Source: Paraclostridium tenue | Lineage (GTDB): Bacteria > Bacillota > Clostridia > Peptostreptococcales > Peptostreptococcaceae | Assembly: GCF_015668515.1 (NCBI RefSeq) | Contig: NZ_JADPFO010000001.1 | Location: forward strand, 1,018,823-1,082,822 | Length of the DNA: 64,000 nucleotides | Direction: 5' to 3' | Shown here: positions 37,603 to 47,248 of the stretch, piece by piece | Numbering within the stretch: position 1 is the stretch's first letter | Layout: every line of letters starts with the position of its first letter | Position numbers and translations under genes: made by a program | The notes under the pieces: generated by a model | Seen by the model: the letters and a program-made list of their open reading frames with translations, nothing else | Told to the model about the DNA's origin: nothing | Database searches by the model: none

Positions 37603-39003
37603 TTAGAATTCTGCATTTCTTGGAGTTCTTGGGAATGGTATAACGTCTCTTATGTTTGCCATACCAGTCATATACATTATAATTCTTTCAAATCCTAATC
37701 CAAATCCTGAGTGAGTAGCTGTTCCGAACTTTCTAAGTTCTAAGTACCACCAGTAATCTTCTTCATTAAGATTCATTTCTTTTATTCTTTCTAATAATAC
37801 ATCGTATCTTTCTTCTCTTTGAGAACCACCAACTATTTCTCCAACACCTGGAACTAAAAGGTCCATAGCTCTTACTGTTTTTCCATCTTCATTCATTCTC
37901 ATGTAAAATGCTTTTATATCCTTTGGATAATCAGTAACAAATACTGGTGCTTTAAACACTTGTTCTGTTAAGTATCTTTCATGTTCTGTTTGAAGGTCAT
38001 CTCCCCATTTTACTGGGTATTCAAATTCATGTCCTGATTCTTGTAACATTTCAACAGCTTTAGTATAAGTTATTCTAGTAAATTCAGAATTTACAACATT
38101 ATTTAATCTATCTATTAATCCCTTATCTATAAAGCTATTGAAGAATTCCATTTCTTCTGGAGCATTTTCCATAACATAGTTTATTACATATTTTATCATA
38201 TCTTCTGCAAGTTCCATGTTATCTTCTAAATCTGCAAATGCTATTTCAGGTTCTATCATCCAGAATTCTGATGCATGTCTTTGTGTAAATGAATTTTCAG
38301 CTCTAAAAGTTGGTCCAAAAGTATAAACATTTCTAAATGCAAGAGCCATTATCTCAGCATTTAATTGACCACTAACTGTTAAATTAGCTTCTTTTCCAAA
38401 GAAGTCTTTAGAATAATCTATCGCACCTTCTTCATTTTTAGGTATATTATTTAAATCCATAGTTGTTATTCTAAACATTTCTCCTGCACCTTCACAGTCA
38501 CTTCCTGTTATGATTGGTGAATGTGCATACACAAAGTTTCTATCTTGGAAGAATTTGTGTATAGCATATGCAGCTAAACTTCTTACTCTAAATACTGCAG
38601 AGAAAGTGTTACTTCTTGGTCTTAAATGAGCTATAGTTCTTAAGTACTCTAAAGTATGTCTTTTCTTTTGAAGTGGGTATGAACTATCTGATTCACCTTC
38701 TATTTCTATTTTAGTAGCTTGTATTTCTACTGGTTGTTTAGCACCTTCTGTAGATACTAATTCACCTTCTACTAATATAGATGAACTTATTGGAAGTTTT
38801 GTTATTTCTTTAAAGTTTTCTAACTTATCTTCAGCTATTACAATTTGCATATTTTTAAAGAAACTTCCATCATTTAATTCTATGAATCCAAAGTTTTTAG
38901 AAGCTCTAGATGTTCTTATCCATCCAGCTACTTTTACAGTTTTTCCGATATATTCTTCTTTATTTCTGTAAAGTTGTTTAATTTCAGTAAATTCTCTTTG
39001 CAT
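37603..39003 (-). CDS. asnS: asparaginyl-tRNA synthetase
   Basis: Class IIb aminoacyl-tRNA synthetase, 466 residues. An N-terminal OB-fold anticodon-binding domain (about 1-110, [23 protein letters not shown]) is followed by the catalytic core with motif 2 [25 protein letters not shown] and motif 3 [29 protein letters not shown]. The frame extends 16 codons upstream, but that ATG lies in the T-box terminator; AGGAGG is seven bases before the ATG at 39003. Expression is controlled by the Asn T-box just upstream. Confidence 0.95.
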   Translation of the reverse strand: MQREFTEIKQLYRNKEEYIGKTVKVAGWIRTSRASKNFGFIELNDGSFFKNMQIVIAEDKLENFKEITKLPISSSILVEGELVSTEGAKQPVEIQATKIEIEGESDSSYPLQKKRHTLEYLRTIAHLRPRSNTFSAVFRVRSLAAYAIHKFFQDRNFVYAHSPIITGSDCEGAGEMFRITTMDLNNIPKNEEGAIDYSKDFFGKEANLTVSGQLNAEIMALAFRNVYTFGPTFRAENSFTQRHASEFWMIEPEIAFADLEDNMELAEDMIKYVINYVMENAPEEMEFFNSFIDKGLIDRLNNVVNSEFTRITYTKAVEMLQESGHEFEYPVKWGDDLQTEHERYLTEQVFKAPVFVTDYPKDIKAFYMRMNEDGKTVRAMDLLVPGVGEIVGGSQREERYDVLLERIKEMNLNEEDYWWYLELRKFGTATHSGFGLGFERIIMYMTGMANIRDVIPFPRTPRNAEF

Positions 39004-39036
39004 TTTATATCCTCCTATAAATTTTATTTTAAATAT

Positions 39037-39284
39037 AAAAAAGCCCTTCATCCCTAAAAGGGACGAAAGACTATTACTCTCGCGGTACCACCCTAATTGC
39101 CTAAATAGGCCACTTAGCTAAGCTTTGCTTAATGGTCTATAACGGGACCTTCCGTCTAAGCCTACTCTTTAATTAATTTCGGTTAGAGACTCCGAGATGT
39201 TCTTCAACATAAATTTCGTATTGAGCTCTCACCATCCTCAACTCGCTTTAACTACCTTTTATATTTACTCTTCTCTTCAATGTC
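39037..39284 (-). promoter_or_regulatory. T-box leader of asnS, AAC (Asn) specifier
   Basis: Stem I with the GAGGATGGTGAGAGCTC distal loop, specifier side TGAAG-AAC-ATCTCGGAG (AAC at 39201-39199), T-box GGGTGGTACCGCGAG and a terminator built from CTTTCGTCCC/GGGATGAAGG then T6. The Asn codon agrees with the gene it controls. This makes it an internal standard for reading the other T-box in this window. Confidence 0.93.
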
Positions 39285-39315
39285 TTTATAGTTATTATTT
39301 GAATTATTTACTAAG

Positions 39316-39344
39316 ATTATACCAACTTATATTTTTTAAGTCAA
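39316..39344 (-). promoter_or_regulatory. promoter of the asnS T-box transcript
   Basis: TTGACT (39344-39339), 17-bp spacer, perfect TATAAT (39321-39316), about 30 bp before the leader. Confidence 0.75.
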
Positions 39345-39442
39345 CGATTTATTTTTTATAAAATTTATATATTTTAAAATTTTTTATCAAATATGTTTAA
39401 TTTATATTTTTTTATTAATAATTTTAATTAGGAGGTGTTTTT

Positions 39443-39838
39443 TTGAAATACTTATTAATTTTTGTATTAGTATTATTATTTATAGGTCCAAGTGCTAATG
39501 AGTGTACCTCTTTTTCTCAAGCTTTAAAATCAGGTATTTACAACTATATAACTTGTTTAGATACTTCCGTTGATTATTTAGTTAAAAATGTATCTATTTT
39601 TAATAAAATTTCTGAAATTCCATATAAAAATGCCTATGATAAAATTATGGATAATAGACATCTTGTAAAACACTTTGTTGAATATGGCCAAAATTTAGAT
39701 GATATAATTAAATCTTATAATACTAATATAGAAAATATCGAAGATTTTAGAAAAGTTGTGTATAAGAAAAATCCTGATATAGTATCTAAGGATTATAAAT
39801 TAAAGTCAGGTGAATATATACTTATTCCAAGTGAATAA
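39443..39838 (+). CDS. secreted small protein with C-terminal LysM-like region
   Basis: A 131-residue protein with a signal peptide (about residues 1-18, then possible cleavage after PSANE). The C-terminal 50 residues (GQNLDDIIKSYNTNIENIEDFRKVVYKKNPDIVSKDYKLKSGEYILIPSE) have the hydrophobic pattern and final LKSGEYILIP of a LysM module, which binds peptidoglycan. The middle is of unknown fold. TTG start seven bases after AGGAGG. It is divergent from the asnS unit. The LysM call is tentative. Confidence 0.55.
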   Translation: MKYLLIFVLVLLFIGPSANECTSFSQALKSGIYNYITCLDTSVDYLVKNVSIFNKISEIPYKNAYDKIMDNRHLVKHFVEYGQNLDDIIKSYNTNIENIEDFRKVVYKKNPDIVSKDYKLKSGEYILIPSE

Positions 39839-39849
39839 AATGATTCATA

Positions 39850-39895
39850 AAAATAGATACCTAATAATTTTTATAAAATTTTAGGTATCTATTTT
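39850..39895. terminator. terminator between convergent genes
   Basis: A 15-bp perfect stem (39850-39864 with 39881-39895) with a 16-nt loop, between the LysM-like gene and the DUF3787-like gene. Confidence 0.7.
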
Positions 39896-39898
39896 AAA

Positions 39899-40093
39899 TT
39901 ATAATCTACTTCCGTTGTCAACCCAGTCTTTAGCTTCTTCTACATTTCTTAGTGAAGGAATTGATACATTGCTTTCTGCCCTTAAATCTTCAGTTCCAGA
40001 CCAAGCAGCAGTATATTCATTTTTTACTGGTCTATTAGATTTTAATCTTTTGTTATCTGACCCATTTAATGCTTTACATTTTTCATTTTCCAA
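39899..40093 (-). CDS. DUF3787-like small clostridial protein
   Basis: A 64-residue hydrophilic protein. KCKALNGSDNKRLKSNRPVKNEYTAAW and the C-terminal AKDWVDNGSRL match my memory of the DUF3787 family of small clostridial proteins with unknown role. TTG start after GAGGTG. It begins 58 nt after cspC with no hairpin between, so it may be the last gene of the csp operon and might be a spore protein. That link is inference. Confidence 0.7.
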   Translation of the reverse strand: MENEKCKALNGSDNKRLKSNRPVKNEYTAAWSGTEDLRAESNVSIPSLRNVEEAKDWVDNGSRL

Positions 40094-40151
40094 GATAATT
40101 CACCTCTTTTCTTTTGTATTAGTTTTTACATTCTAAGTTATAAAATACACA

Positions 40152-41837
40152 TTATTCAAAATTATTTGCAATTGCTGTAATAGTATCTTTTAAATTTAAA
40201 ATTCCATATCCTTGAGATATGTTTGGATAAGTATATATATCCTTTTTCGTGGCTCCAAGCATTAGATAGGTTTTTAATTGTTGTGTATATAAAGACCCTT
40301 GATAAAACTCATATTGATCTTTTATATACTGAATAATTAGTGCTAAAACTCCACTAACTATAGAGGCACTAACTCCCGTTCCTATTGATGTATTATAACT
40401 ATTATTTTTATAAGGAGCTATTATATCCACTCCTGCTGCAACTATGTCTGGTTTTATTCCTCTTTTCTTTATAGGACCTTTTGATGATCCTATCCATATG
40501 CTATCAGTTTTATCATTGTAAGCTCCTATGGTTATCACGTTTTCCGGAGCTGCATACATCGTTATTGTAGACGTAGAAGCTGGGTCTGAAAATCTAGTTT
40601 CCTGTGACATTATATTTTTATTTGGTAAATAAACATCATATATTCCTTCTATAATAAATTCTGGAATTAATCTTAAAGTCCATATACCTGGTTTAATGTC
40701 GTATAGATTTATATTTAATTCTTGATATCCAGATTCTAGCCAAGGATATACAAATCGCATCTCATAAGTTGTATTTTCTAAATTAAATCGTCCTTTATAT
40801 ACATAATAATCTGGAGAATACATAATTTGATAGCTAAGCTCTCCTGATGGTGAGATTATTAATGCACCTATTTTATCTGGTCCACTAGTTACTAAATTTA
40901 TATCTAAATTTATTTGTTCTCCTACTTGAATTATTATATCTTGCTTTTGATTTACATTTGATAATACGCCTTCATAATGAATATCTGTATTTCCTTCATT
41001 TCCAGCCCCACTAACTACAATAATTCCTGATTCTACTATTTCGTTAAATGTTTCTAGCATTGTTAATTCTATTATAGACTTTGATGCTAAACCTATAGTT
41101 AGATTTATTATAATAAATTTACGCTCCCTTTTAGCTACATCTAAAACATACTTTATTCCAGCTAAAAAATCTGATTTTTGATAATTTATTTTTCCTGATG
41201 CATAAGTATCTCTATATTCTCTTAATTTCACAACTACCAATTCACTATCAATAGCAACACCTTTATATTGAGAATTTAATTTTCCCTTGCCTGATGATAT
41301 TCCTGCAGCTATAGTACCAGTTCCAATTTTATCTTCACTTAATGTGTTATCATTTTCAGATATAGCTTTATTTATATCTTCTCTAGTAAATTCACTTCCA
41401 AATATTAATCCATCTGGAGGTGTTTTTTTGTCACTTTCTTGATCCCATATTGATACTATTTTAGTCGTATTATCATCATTTCTAAAATCTGGATGCAAAT
41501 AATCTATGCCTGAATCTATTATTGCTATTAATACATCTTTTCCAGTAGTTGTTATATATGGGTTTTTATATATATAATCCGTTCCTGATGAATCCGTTAC
41601 ACTTACACCTTGTTCTATATCATTGGTTACCTCAATTAGAGAACTCATAGGTACTGACCTTTGCCACCATGCAATACTTATAATTTCATTTAGTGTATTT
41701 TCATAAAAATCAATAGGAACATATATAACTAATAAATTATCATTTAATATCATAAATCTTTCTATTGAATTATTTCTTAAATCATTAGTTACATCTTCTA
41801 TACTTCCTTGGTAAATTATAAGATAGGATTTCTCCAA
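40152..41837 (-). CDS. cspC: CspC-type subtilisin-like pseudoprotease (germinant signalling)
   Basis: S8-family fold of 561 residues with a short prodomain (about 1-75: [15 protein letters not shown]... [14 protein letters not shown]), like C. difficile CspC, which acts in bile-salt germinant signalling. Only the catalytic Asp (IIDSGID, D108) remains. The His position in GTGTIAAG is Thr (T173) and the Ser position in GTGVSA is Gly (G488), the same substitutions known from C. difficile CspC. It should therefore be proteolytically dead. TTG start after AGGAGG, 25 nt downstream of cspA. Confidence 0.9.
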   Translation of the reverse strand: MEKSYLIIYQGSIEDVTNDLRNNSIERFMILNDNLLVIYVPIDFYENTLNEIISIAWWQRSVPMSSLIEVTNDIEQGVSVTDSSGTDYIYKNPYITTTGKDVLIAIIDSGIDYLHPDFRNDDNTTKIVSIWDQESDKKTPPDGLIFGSEFTREDINKAISENDNTLSEDKIGTGTIAAGISSGKGKLNSQYKGVAIDSELVVVKLREYRDTYASGKINYQKSDFLAGIKYVLDVAKRERKFIIINLTIGLASKSIIELTMLETFNEIVESGIIVVSGAGNEGNTDIHYEGVLSNVNQKQDIIIQVGEQINLDINLVTSGPDKIGALIISPSGELSYQIMYSPDYYVYKGRFNLENTTYEMRFVYPWLESGYQELNINLYDIKPGIWTLRLIPEFIIEGIYDVYLPNKNIMSQETRFSDPASTSTITMYAAPENVITIGAYNDKTDSIWIGSSKGPIKKRGIKPDIVAAGVDIIAPYKNNSYNTSIGTGVSASIVSGVLALIIQYIKDQYEFYQGSLYTQQLKTYLMLGATKKDIYTYPNISQGYGILNLKDTITAIANNFE

Positions 41838-41862
41838 AATAAAAATTCCTCCTATTTATATA

Positions 41863-43557
41863 TTATTTTAGTTGATCAAAGGATCCTCTTATATCTAACT
41901 CTCCATAACCATAAATTTCATTTGGATATGTTATTCCTTGAATTCTTCTAGCTCCCCCATGAAGGTAAGTTCTAACCATGGTAGTAAATGCCTTTTGAGT
42001 GTAATACCTATCGGCTAAAGTATACTGAAAATATAAAGCTACTGCTCCTGTAACATGAGCGGCTGCTACTGCTGTTCCTGTTATGGTTGCATAACTATTT
42101 CCAGGATACGTTGAAATTATATTTACCCCAGGTGCAACTATATCTGGCCTTAATAATCCATTTATAGTAGGACCCCTCGATGAAGAAGGCCATATACTAT
42201 TATCAATAATATTGTATGCACCTACAGAAATTACATCATTATATGTTGATGGATAATTTACAGTTTGAGAAGGGATTGAATCTCTAAATTTTGTTCCAGG
42301 ATTTATTAATGCTTTATTTGGTAGATAAGCATTGTATATTCCATTGGTTATATATTCACCTCTTAATCTTATTTTCCATATACCTTTAGTTGCATTTTTT
42401 AATGTTATTGTTACTTGCTGCTGACCTGAGTAAGCAGTTGGATATCTATAAGTTATCACATACCAAGTTGCTTCTAAATCAAATATACCTGTTATCTCAT
42501 TGAAATTTGATACTTTTATAAATTTACTTATTTCTCCACTTGGTGATATAACTGCCACACTCGCTTTATCAGGCTTATTCATCCATATATTAATATCTAA
42601 TAAATCTTCATCTTCAAATATTTCTAATTCTATATCTTGTTCTTCTCCTATAAAGTTAAGTCTTCCTGATGTATGTGTTTGAGTATTTCCTTCATTTCCC
42701 ACTGGAGAAACTAAGCATAAACCTCTTGTAAATAGTGGAGTGTCTCTTAAAATACGCTCAGTAGCACCTACTAAATTATTACTTCCTAAAGATATATTTA
42801 TTACTAAAGGTATTTTTAATTCGTAAGCTTTTTCATATGCATATTGTATAGCAGCTTCTAATATTGCGTTATTATAATTTCCATTTATTTTTTTTAATTT
42901 TACGACTATAAGTTCTGCATCTGGTGCTATTCCAGCATATTGACTATTTATATTTCCAAGACCTGCACATATACCACTTAACATTGTTCCAATACCATCT
43001 TCATCTTTTGATAAAGTAGTGTCATTATTTGCTATAGCTTGATTTATATCTTCTCTAGTATACTCAGTTCCAAATTTATACCCACTAGGTGGATTTTCAT
43101 CCTTAGTTTGATCCCATAAAAATACTATTTTAGAAGTTTTATCTGGATATATAAAATCTTCATGTAAATAATCTATTCCTGAATCTATTATTGCTATTAA
43201 TACACCTTTCCCAGTAACAGATATGTTTAAATTATTTTGTAAAAAATTTGCACCTATTTCCTCTCTAGCTATAATACCATTTTCAGTACCCCTTGTTATA
43301 GTGCTTAATTGATTCATAACTGCAGTCAACTCAAAAAATTGTATTGATTTTACTGGAATTAATTTTCTAAATTTTTGGTTATCTCTAGTATGTAATCCTA
43401 AAATTGATTCATTATCACTAATTTCATAATAAGTATATTCTAATCCAATAGATTCAAGTTCTTCTTTAAAATTTGGTCCATGTACTACTTGGAATAAGGT
43501 TATTAAATCGTATGGTAATTCTAATCTTAAATTTCTAGTTTTTTTTTTCTCTTTTTT
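41863..43557 (-). CDS. cspA: CspA-type pseudoprotease domain, separated from cspB by a frameshift
   Basis: Subtilisin-like domain. Asp is kept (AIIDSGIDY), but the His motif is DGIGTMLSG with Ile and the Ser motif is GTAVAAAH with Ala, so it is inactive like CspA of C. difficile. A normal start is absent. The first ATG/TTG in frame (near 43329) has no ribosome-binding site. The open frame instead continues about 76 codons upstream through a prodomain-like stretch (LELPYDLITLFQVVHGPNF and on) to the A10 tract inside the end of cspB. The given end is where the frame opens. The simplest reading is one cspBA gene with a -1/+1 event at the homopolymer. Confidence 0.85.
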   Translation of the reverse strand, partial: KKEKKKTRNLRLELPYDLITLFQVVHGPNFKEELESIGLEYTYYEISDNESILGLHTRDNQKFRKLIPVKSIQFFELTAVMNQLSTITRGTENGIIAREEIGANFLQNNLNISVTGKGVLIAIIDSGIDYLHEDFIYPDKTSKIVFLWDQTKDENPPSGYKFGTEYTREDINQAIANNDTTLSKDEDGIGTMLSGICAGLGNINSQYAGIAPDAELIVVKLKKINGNYNNAILEAAIQYAYEKAYELKIPLVINISLGSNNLVGATERILRDTPLFTRGLCLVSPVGNEGNTQTHTSGRLNFIGEEQDIELEIFEDEDLLDINIWMNKPDKASVAVISPSGEISKFIKVSNFNEITGIFDLEATWYVITYRYPTAYSGQQQVTITLKNATKGIWKIRLRGEYITNGIYNAYLPNKALINPGTKFRDSIPSQTVNYPSTYNDVISVGAYNIIDNSIWPSSSRGPTINGLLRPDIVAPGVNIISTYPGNSYATITGTAVAAAHVTGAVALYFQYTLADRYYTQKAFTTMVRTYLHGGARRIQGITYPNEIYGYGELDIRGSFDQLK

Positions 43558-45173
43558 CTATAAATTAAATCATAGCTTTGATTGAATTGACCCATGTTGA
43601 CTAGGTTAACATTAGATAGGTCTAACATTCCAAATCCCATAGAATTATTTGGATATGTATATAAAGCATTTCTTTTAGCTTCTTTTATTAAAAATGCTCT
43701 TATTTTTTGAGAATAAAAAAATAAATCATTTCTATTAACAATTCCCCACTCCATTAAAAGTGCAACTACACCTGTAACATGTGGTGTAGCCATACTAGTT
43801 CCACTTAAAGCTCCTACACTACCTCCTGGAAGTACTGATAATATATCTTCTCCTGGTGCTAATAAATCTGGTTTAAGCACATTTTTGCTAATATCTCCTT
43901 CTCCAGAAAATATAGATACTATATCCGTTCTTGAATTAAAACTTCCAACAGTTATTACCTTACTTGCAGTTCCTGGTACAGTTACTGTTAGATTTTTATT
44001 TGCTTCTAAAAATCTTGTATCTCTACTTATACCTTCCGATGTAGGTAGATATATATTAACATTTCCCATTACTATATTTATTGGAGTAAAAACTAACTTC
44101 CATATACCTGGGCTAATATTATTATCTGAACTCATTTGAATTGTAAGTCTTCTAACAAGTGAGTATGGTGAAATTGGATAAAAATACCCTCTTATCCTAG
44201 TACCTCCTAGTACATTTCTAATCTCACCTGATGTTAAGGATATCTCTTGACTTCTTAAGTTAGAAGGATTAACTATATATAAACTAAATTCATCTGTAAA
44301 ATCTGGCCATACATTTACATTTAATATTTTCTCATTTTCTCCAACTACAAATTCTACTTCTACCTGTTGATTATCTAATTGTATATTTCTATGACCACCT
44401 TTATCAGCATTATTTCCTGCTGCTACAACTATATTATTTTTCCAAAATGATGTCATATCATCTATATATTGTTCAAATAATGATAACCCTCTATGTGAGC
44501 CTTCATTACTTCCATAGCTTATGTTTATGGCTACTGGCATGTTTAACTCTAGTGCTTTATCCAATATGAATTTAATAGCTCTCATAAATTCTGTACTTCT
44601 TGAAAATACATCTGTTTGAATACTTCCAACTCTTACAACTATTAAATTAGCTTCATTTGCTACTTGGCATGCAATACCTGATACATGTGTACCATGTGTA
44701 CTAGTTGGAGATATAGGTATGTTAATTTCTCTTTTAATAGCTTTGTTTATATCTTCATTTGTATATAAGGTTCCATGTGTAAATCCTTCGGGTGGATTTC
44801 CTGGAAATGATTGATCCCAGTAATAAAGTATCTTTGAATTACCTTGTTCGTCTTTAAATATATCTAAATTATAATCTATACCAGAATCTATAATTCCAAT
44901 TATAGTTCCTTTTCCAGTTAATCCATTTGTATTTTTAAATCTTGATATTCCTGTTCTTGAAAAACTTTGAACATCTTGTGTAGTTAAAATAAATGGTCTT
45001 TCTACGTATTCAATTTGAGGATAATTGACCAAGTTATCAATTGATTCAATACTATCTGAAGTTATTATTGCATAGTTATATCCTAATAATTCTACAGATA
45101 CACCTAACTCGCTTGCAACTATAGAAATATCTCCATTATATCTAACTATTACTTCATACTCTATAAAAAACAC
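43527..45173 (-). CDS. cspB: CspB-type germination serine protease domain (catalytic triad intact)
   Basis: Subtilisin-like protease that would cleave pro-SleC during spore germination. Prodomain about residues 1-80 (EYEVIVRYNGDISIVASELGVSVELLGYNYAII). The triad is complete: Asp96 in GIIDSGID, His160 in STHGTHVSG, Ser460 in SGTSMATPH, with oxyanion Asn in AAGNN. The frame ends at a TAA right after a Lys/Arg-rich linker encoded by A6 and A10 runs. In C. difficile this point joins CspB to CspA. The only in-frame standard start, GTG 45173, sits inside GGGGGTG; an ATA eight bases later is oddly well placed, so the start is uncertain. Confidence 0.9.
   Translation of the reverse strand: MFFIEYEVIVRYNGDISIVASELGVSVELLGYNYAIITSDSIESIDNLVNYPQIEYVERPFILTTQDVQSFSRTGISRFKNTNGLTGKGTIIGIIDSGIDYNLDIFKDEQGNSKILYYWDQSFPGNPPEGFTHGTLYTNEDINKAIKREINIPISPTSTHGTHVSGIACQVANEANLIVVRVGSIQTDVFSRSTEFMRAIKFILDKALELNMPVAINISYGSNEGSHRGLSLFEQYIDDMTSFWKNNIVVAAGNNADKGGHRNIQLDNQQVEVEFVVGENEKILNVNVWPDFTDEFSLYIVNPSNLRSQEISLTSGEIRNVLGGTRIRGYFYPISPYSLVRRLTIQMSSDNNISPGIWKLVFTPINIVMGNVNIYLPTSEGISRDTRFLEANKNLTVTVPGTASKVITVGSFNSRTDIVSIFSGEGDISKNVLKPDLLAPGEDILSVLPGGSVGALSGTSMATPHVTGVVALLMEWGIVNRNDLFFYSQKIRAFLIKEAKRNALYTYPNNSMGFGMLDLSNVNLVNMGQFNQSYDLIYRKKRKKKLEI
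43539..43548 (-). other. A10 homopolymer at the cspB/cspA frame junction
   Basis: Ten As on the minus strand (ten Ts on plus), next to a second run of six. One extra A in DNA or RNA, or a -1 ribosomal slip on the AAA codons, would join cspB to cspA into a single protein of about 1100 residues, the size of CspBA. Confidence 0.85.
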
Positions 45174-45302
45174 CCCCTTAAAAATTAAAGACGATTTTAA
45201 TCAAATTTATTTAACATTTGTTTCCATTATTATATATATTCATAATACTTTTATTGTATAATACATATATTGATTTAATTTTTATTAAAGGGGTGTGTGT
45301 AT

Positions 45303-46394
45303 TTGAAAGATAAAAAGATTAATTTAGGAATTGTTTTTACTATTTTTGTATCTTATATACTTATAAAACTTATAGATAACTATAAATACTTTTTAGATAT
45401 ATTCAAATTATTAGTATCACTGCTTAATCCATTTATTATAGCTTTTATACTAGCTTATATTTTTATACCTATTGTTGTTTTTTTAGAATCTAAATTAAAA
45501 ATAAAAAGAATTTATGCATTGATTATAACTTATGTGTGTTTAATACTTATAATAGCTTCATTCATATTCTTTACTATTCCAATTATAGTAAATAGTTTAG
45601 CTGATATAATTGATAAACTACCTATTTATTCAGCAAAAACTCAAGATTTCTTAATTCATCTTGGCAATAACTTAGAAAATATAGACCCTAATAAATTAAA
45701 AGAAATTGGAGATAAAGCATTCTCTTTTATGCCTAAAGTCAGTAATTTATTTATTGGATATTTAGGTCAAATATTTGCAACTACTTTTTCTATTTCTAAA
45801 TTTATTGTACAGTTTGTGTTAGCCTTTATAATTTGTTTTTATATTATACTTGAAAAAGAAATCTTTTTCTCTTTTTATAAAAAAGTATTATATATTACCT
45901 TTGGTAAAAAACATGCTAATTTTGTGTTAAACTTTGGTCATACTTTAAATAATAATATTGGAAAATACTTTACAGGAAAAATGTTAGACTCTTTTATAGT
46001 AGGAATTTTATCAAGTATAGGACTTTATTTTATTGGATCTCAATATTCTTTACTCTTTGGTATCTTAATAGTTTTTATGAATATGATTCCTTACTTTGGA
46101 CCTGCAATAAGCATGACTACTATTGTTTTAATTAATTTATTTTACAACCCTAGTATAGCTTTATTTTCATTAATTTATTTAATACTAGTTCAACAAATTG
46201 AAATTGCATTTATAGAACCTAAAATAGTTGGTGGTCAACTTGGTCTTAATCCATTTTTAACTATATTAGCAGTCACTATTGGCGGAGGATTCTTTGGAAT
46301 CCCTGGAATGATACTTTCAGCTCCTTTTATGGGAGTTTTAAAAATATATTTAGGTAACTATATAGATTATAAATATAAATCGATAAATAAGTAA
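45303..46394 (+). CDS. AI-2E family transporter (PF01594-type permease)
   Basis: Polytopic membrane protein of about 363 residues with eight helices. It shows the family layout: paired N-terminal helices, LLNPFIIAFILAYIFIPIVVFLE, a soluble loop (about 95-150), and the conserved C-terminal segments FYIILEKEIFFSFYKK, GKMLDSFIVGILSSIGL, MNMIPYFGPAIS and GGGFFGIPGMILSAPFMGV. Members export AI-2, Na+/H+ exchange or unknown solutes. AAAGGGG fits TTG 45303 (nine-base spacing) better than GTG 45297. Divergent from cspBA. Confidence 0.87.
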   Translation: MKDKKINLGIVFTIFVSYILIKLIDNYKYFLDIFKLLVSLLNPFIIAFILAYIFIPIVVFLESKLKIKRIYALIITYVCLILIIASFIFFTIPIIVNSLADIIDKLPIYSAKTQDFLIHLGNNLENIDPNKLKEIGDKAFSFMPKVSNLFIGYLGQIFATTFSISKFIVQFVLAFIICFYIILEKEIFFSFYKKVLYITFGKKHANFVLNFGHTLNNNIGKYFTGKMLDSFIVGILSSIGLYFIGSQYSLLFGILIVFMNMIPYFGPAISMTTIVLINLFYNPSIALFSLIYLILVQQIEIAFIEPKIVGGQLGLNPFLTILAVTIGGGFFGIPGMILSAPFMGVLKIYLGNYIDYKYKSINK

Positions 46395-46421
46395 AAAAGC
46401 ATGTTTTAAACATGCTTTTTT
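46393..46421 (+). terminator. terminator of the AI-2E-type gene
   Basis: AAAAAAGCATGTTT / AAACATGCTTTTTT, a 14-bp stem directly after the stop codon, ending in T6. Confidence 0.85.
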
Positions 46422-46529
46422 ATTACAATTTAGTAACCTTAAGTAACAAGCCTGTAACTGTTATAATATAAAGAATTTATGGTAATATTTATATATAAAT
46501 AATTTATATATTTGAAAAGAGGTAATGAT

Positions 46530-47198
46530 ATGAAAAAGTTAGTTGTTGTTTTATTTGTATTATGTAGTGTGTTATTTATAACTAATCCTATTTTAAAATC
46601 TTCATTTGCAAACAATGAATCAAAATTAAATAATAAGGTCACATCTAGTAATGATGATAATTTAGATAAAACTAAACCTCCTAAGACATTAGAAACTAAT
46701 TTAATCAGCACTAATGAAAAATCTAATATAGAAGATATTAAAGTAAAAGAAAATAATACTTCTAATGATATAAGTTCTAAAGATACAACTAATAATAATT
46801 TAGAAGAAACAAAAGATACAACTAATAATTTAGATAATACTAATGAACAAAGTTTTGATTCTAAAGAATCTAATTCTAACGAACAAATTAATGTACCTAA
46901 AGAAGATAATTCAAATGAATGTGTTACTAAAGCTGAAGAAACTGTTTCTAATGAACAAATTTCTGCTTCACAACCTTTAACTATGGACGAAGCTTTAAAA
47001 TTATTAATGGATATGAACCCAAACTTAGTATATGAATACAAAGGTGATGAAAATAAATTTACAGTATTAAAAAATAAAGGTTTATCTGGATATGTTTTTC
47101 TTCCTAAAATAGATACTGATTTAGGATATTTCGTTGATAAAAATACATCTAGTATATACTATTTCCATCCAAGTGGATATTTAGAAAAAATAAAATAA
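46530..47198 (+). CDS. secreted protein with Asn/Ser/Glu-rich linker and C-terminal domain
   Basis: A 222-residue exported protein. Signal peptide about residues 1-27; a low-complexity region rich in Asn, Ser, Thr, Glu and Lys follows (about 30-145), then a compact C-terminal domain (about 148-222, TMDEALKLLMDMNPNLVYEYKGDENKFTVLKNKGLSGYVFLP...). No sorting motif is seen. DNA inside the linker holds an exact 18-bp direct repeat 33 bp apart. The frame reaches TTG 46512, but AAGAGG fits ATG 46530. Not a recognised family. Confidence 0.6.
   Translation: MKKLVVVLFVLCSVLFITNPILKSSFANNESKLNNKVTSSNDDNLDKTKPPKTLETNLISTNEKSNIEDIKVKENNTSNDISSKDTTNNNLEETKDTTNNLDNTNEQSFDSKESNSNEQINVPKEDNSNECVTKAEETVSNEQISASQPLTMDEALKLLMDMNPNLVYEYKGDENKFTVLKNKGLSGYVFLPKIDTDLGYFVDKNTSSIYYFHPSGYLEKIK
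46779..46829 (+). repeat. 18-bp direct repeat inside a linker
   Basis: AAAGATACAACTAATAAT at 46779-46796 and again at 46812-46829. It encodes KDTTNN twice and explains part of the low-complexity linker; it could expand or contract by slippage in units of 33 bp. Confidence 0.75.
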
Positions 47199-47199
47199 T

Positions 47200-47246
47200 A
47201 AAAAATCCTGAGAATATGGTAATTAACCTAATTCTCAGGATTTTTT
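47200..47246. terminator. bidirectional terminator
   Basis: A 16-bp perfect stem (47200-47215 with 47231-47246), A6/T6 ends, between convergent genes. Confidence 0.85.
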
Positions 47247-47248
47247 AT

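Noticed and set aside
37603-39051. Longer asnS starting at 39051
   Set aside because: That ATG lies in the T-box terminator hairpin; AGGAGG and family length point to 39003.
46439-47041. A 200-codon minus-strand open frame opposite the secreted linker protein
   Set aside because: It is rich in Leu/Ser/Val as the complement of the Asn/Ser/Glu/Thr linker codons, has no ribosome-binding site, and the plus-strand gene has a clear signal peptide and start.
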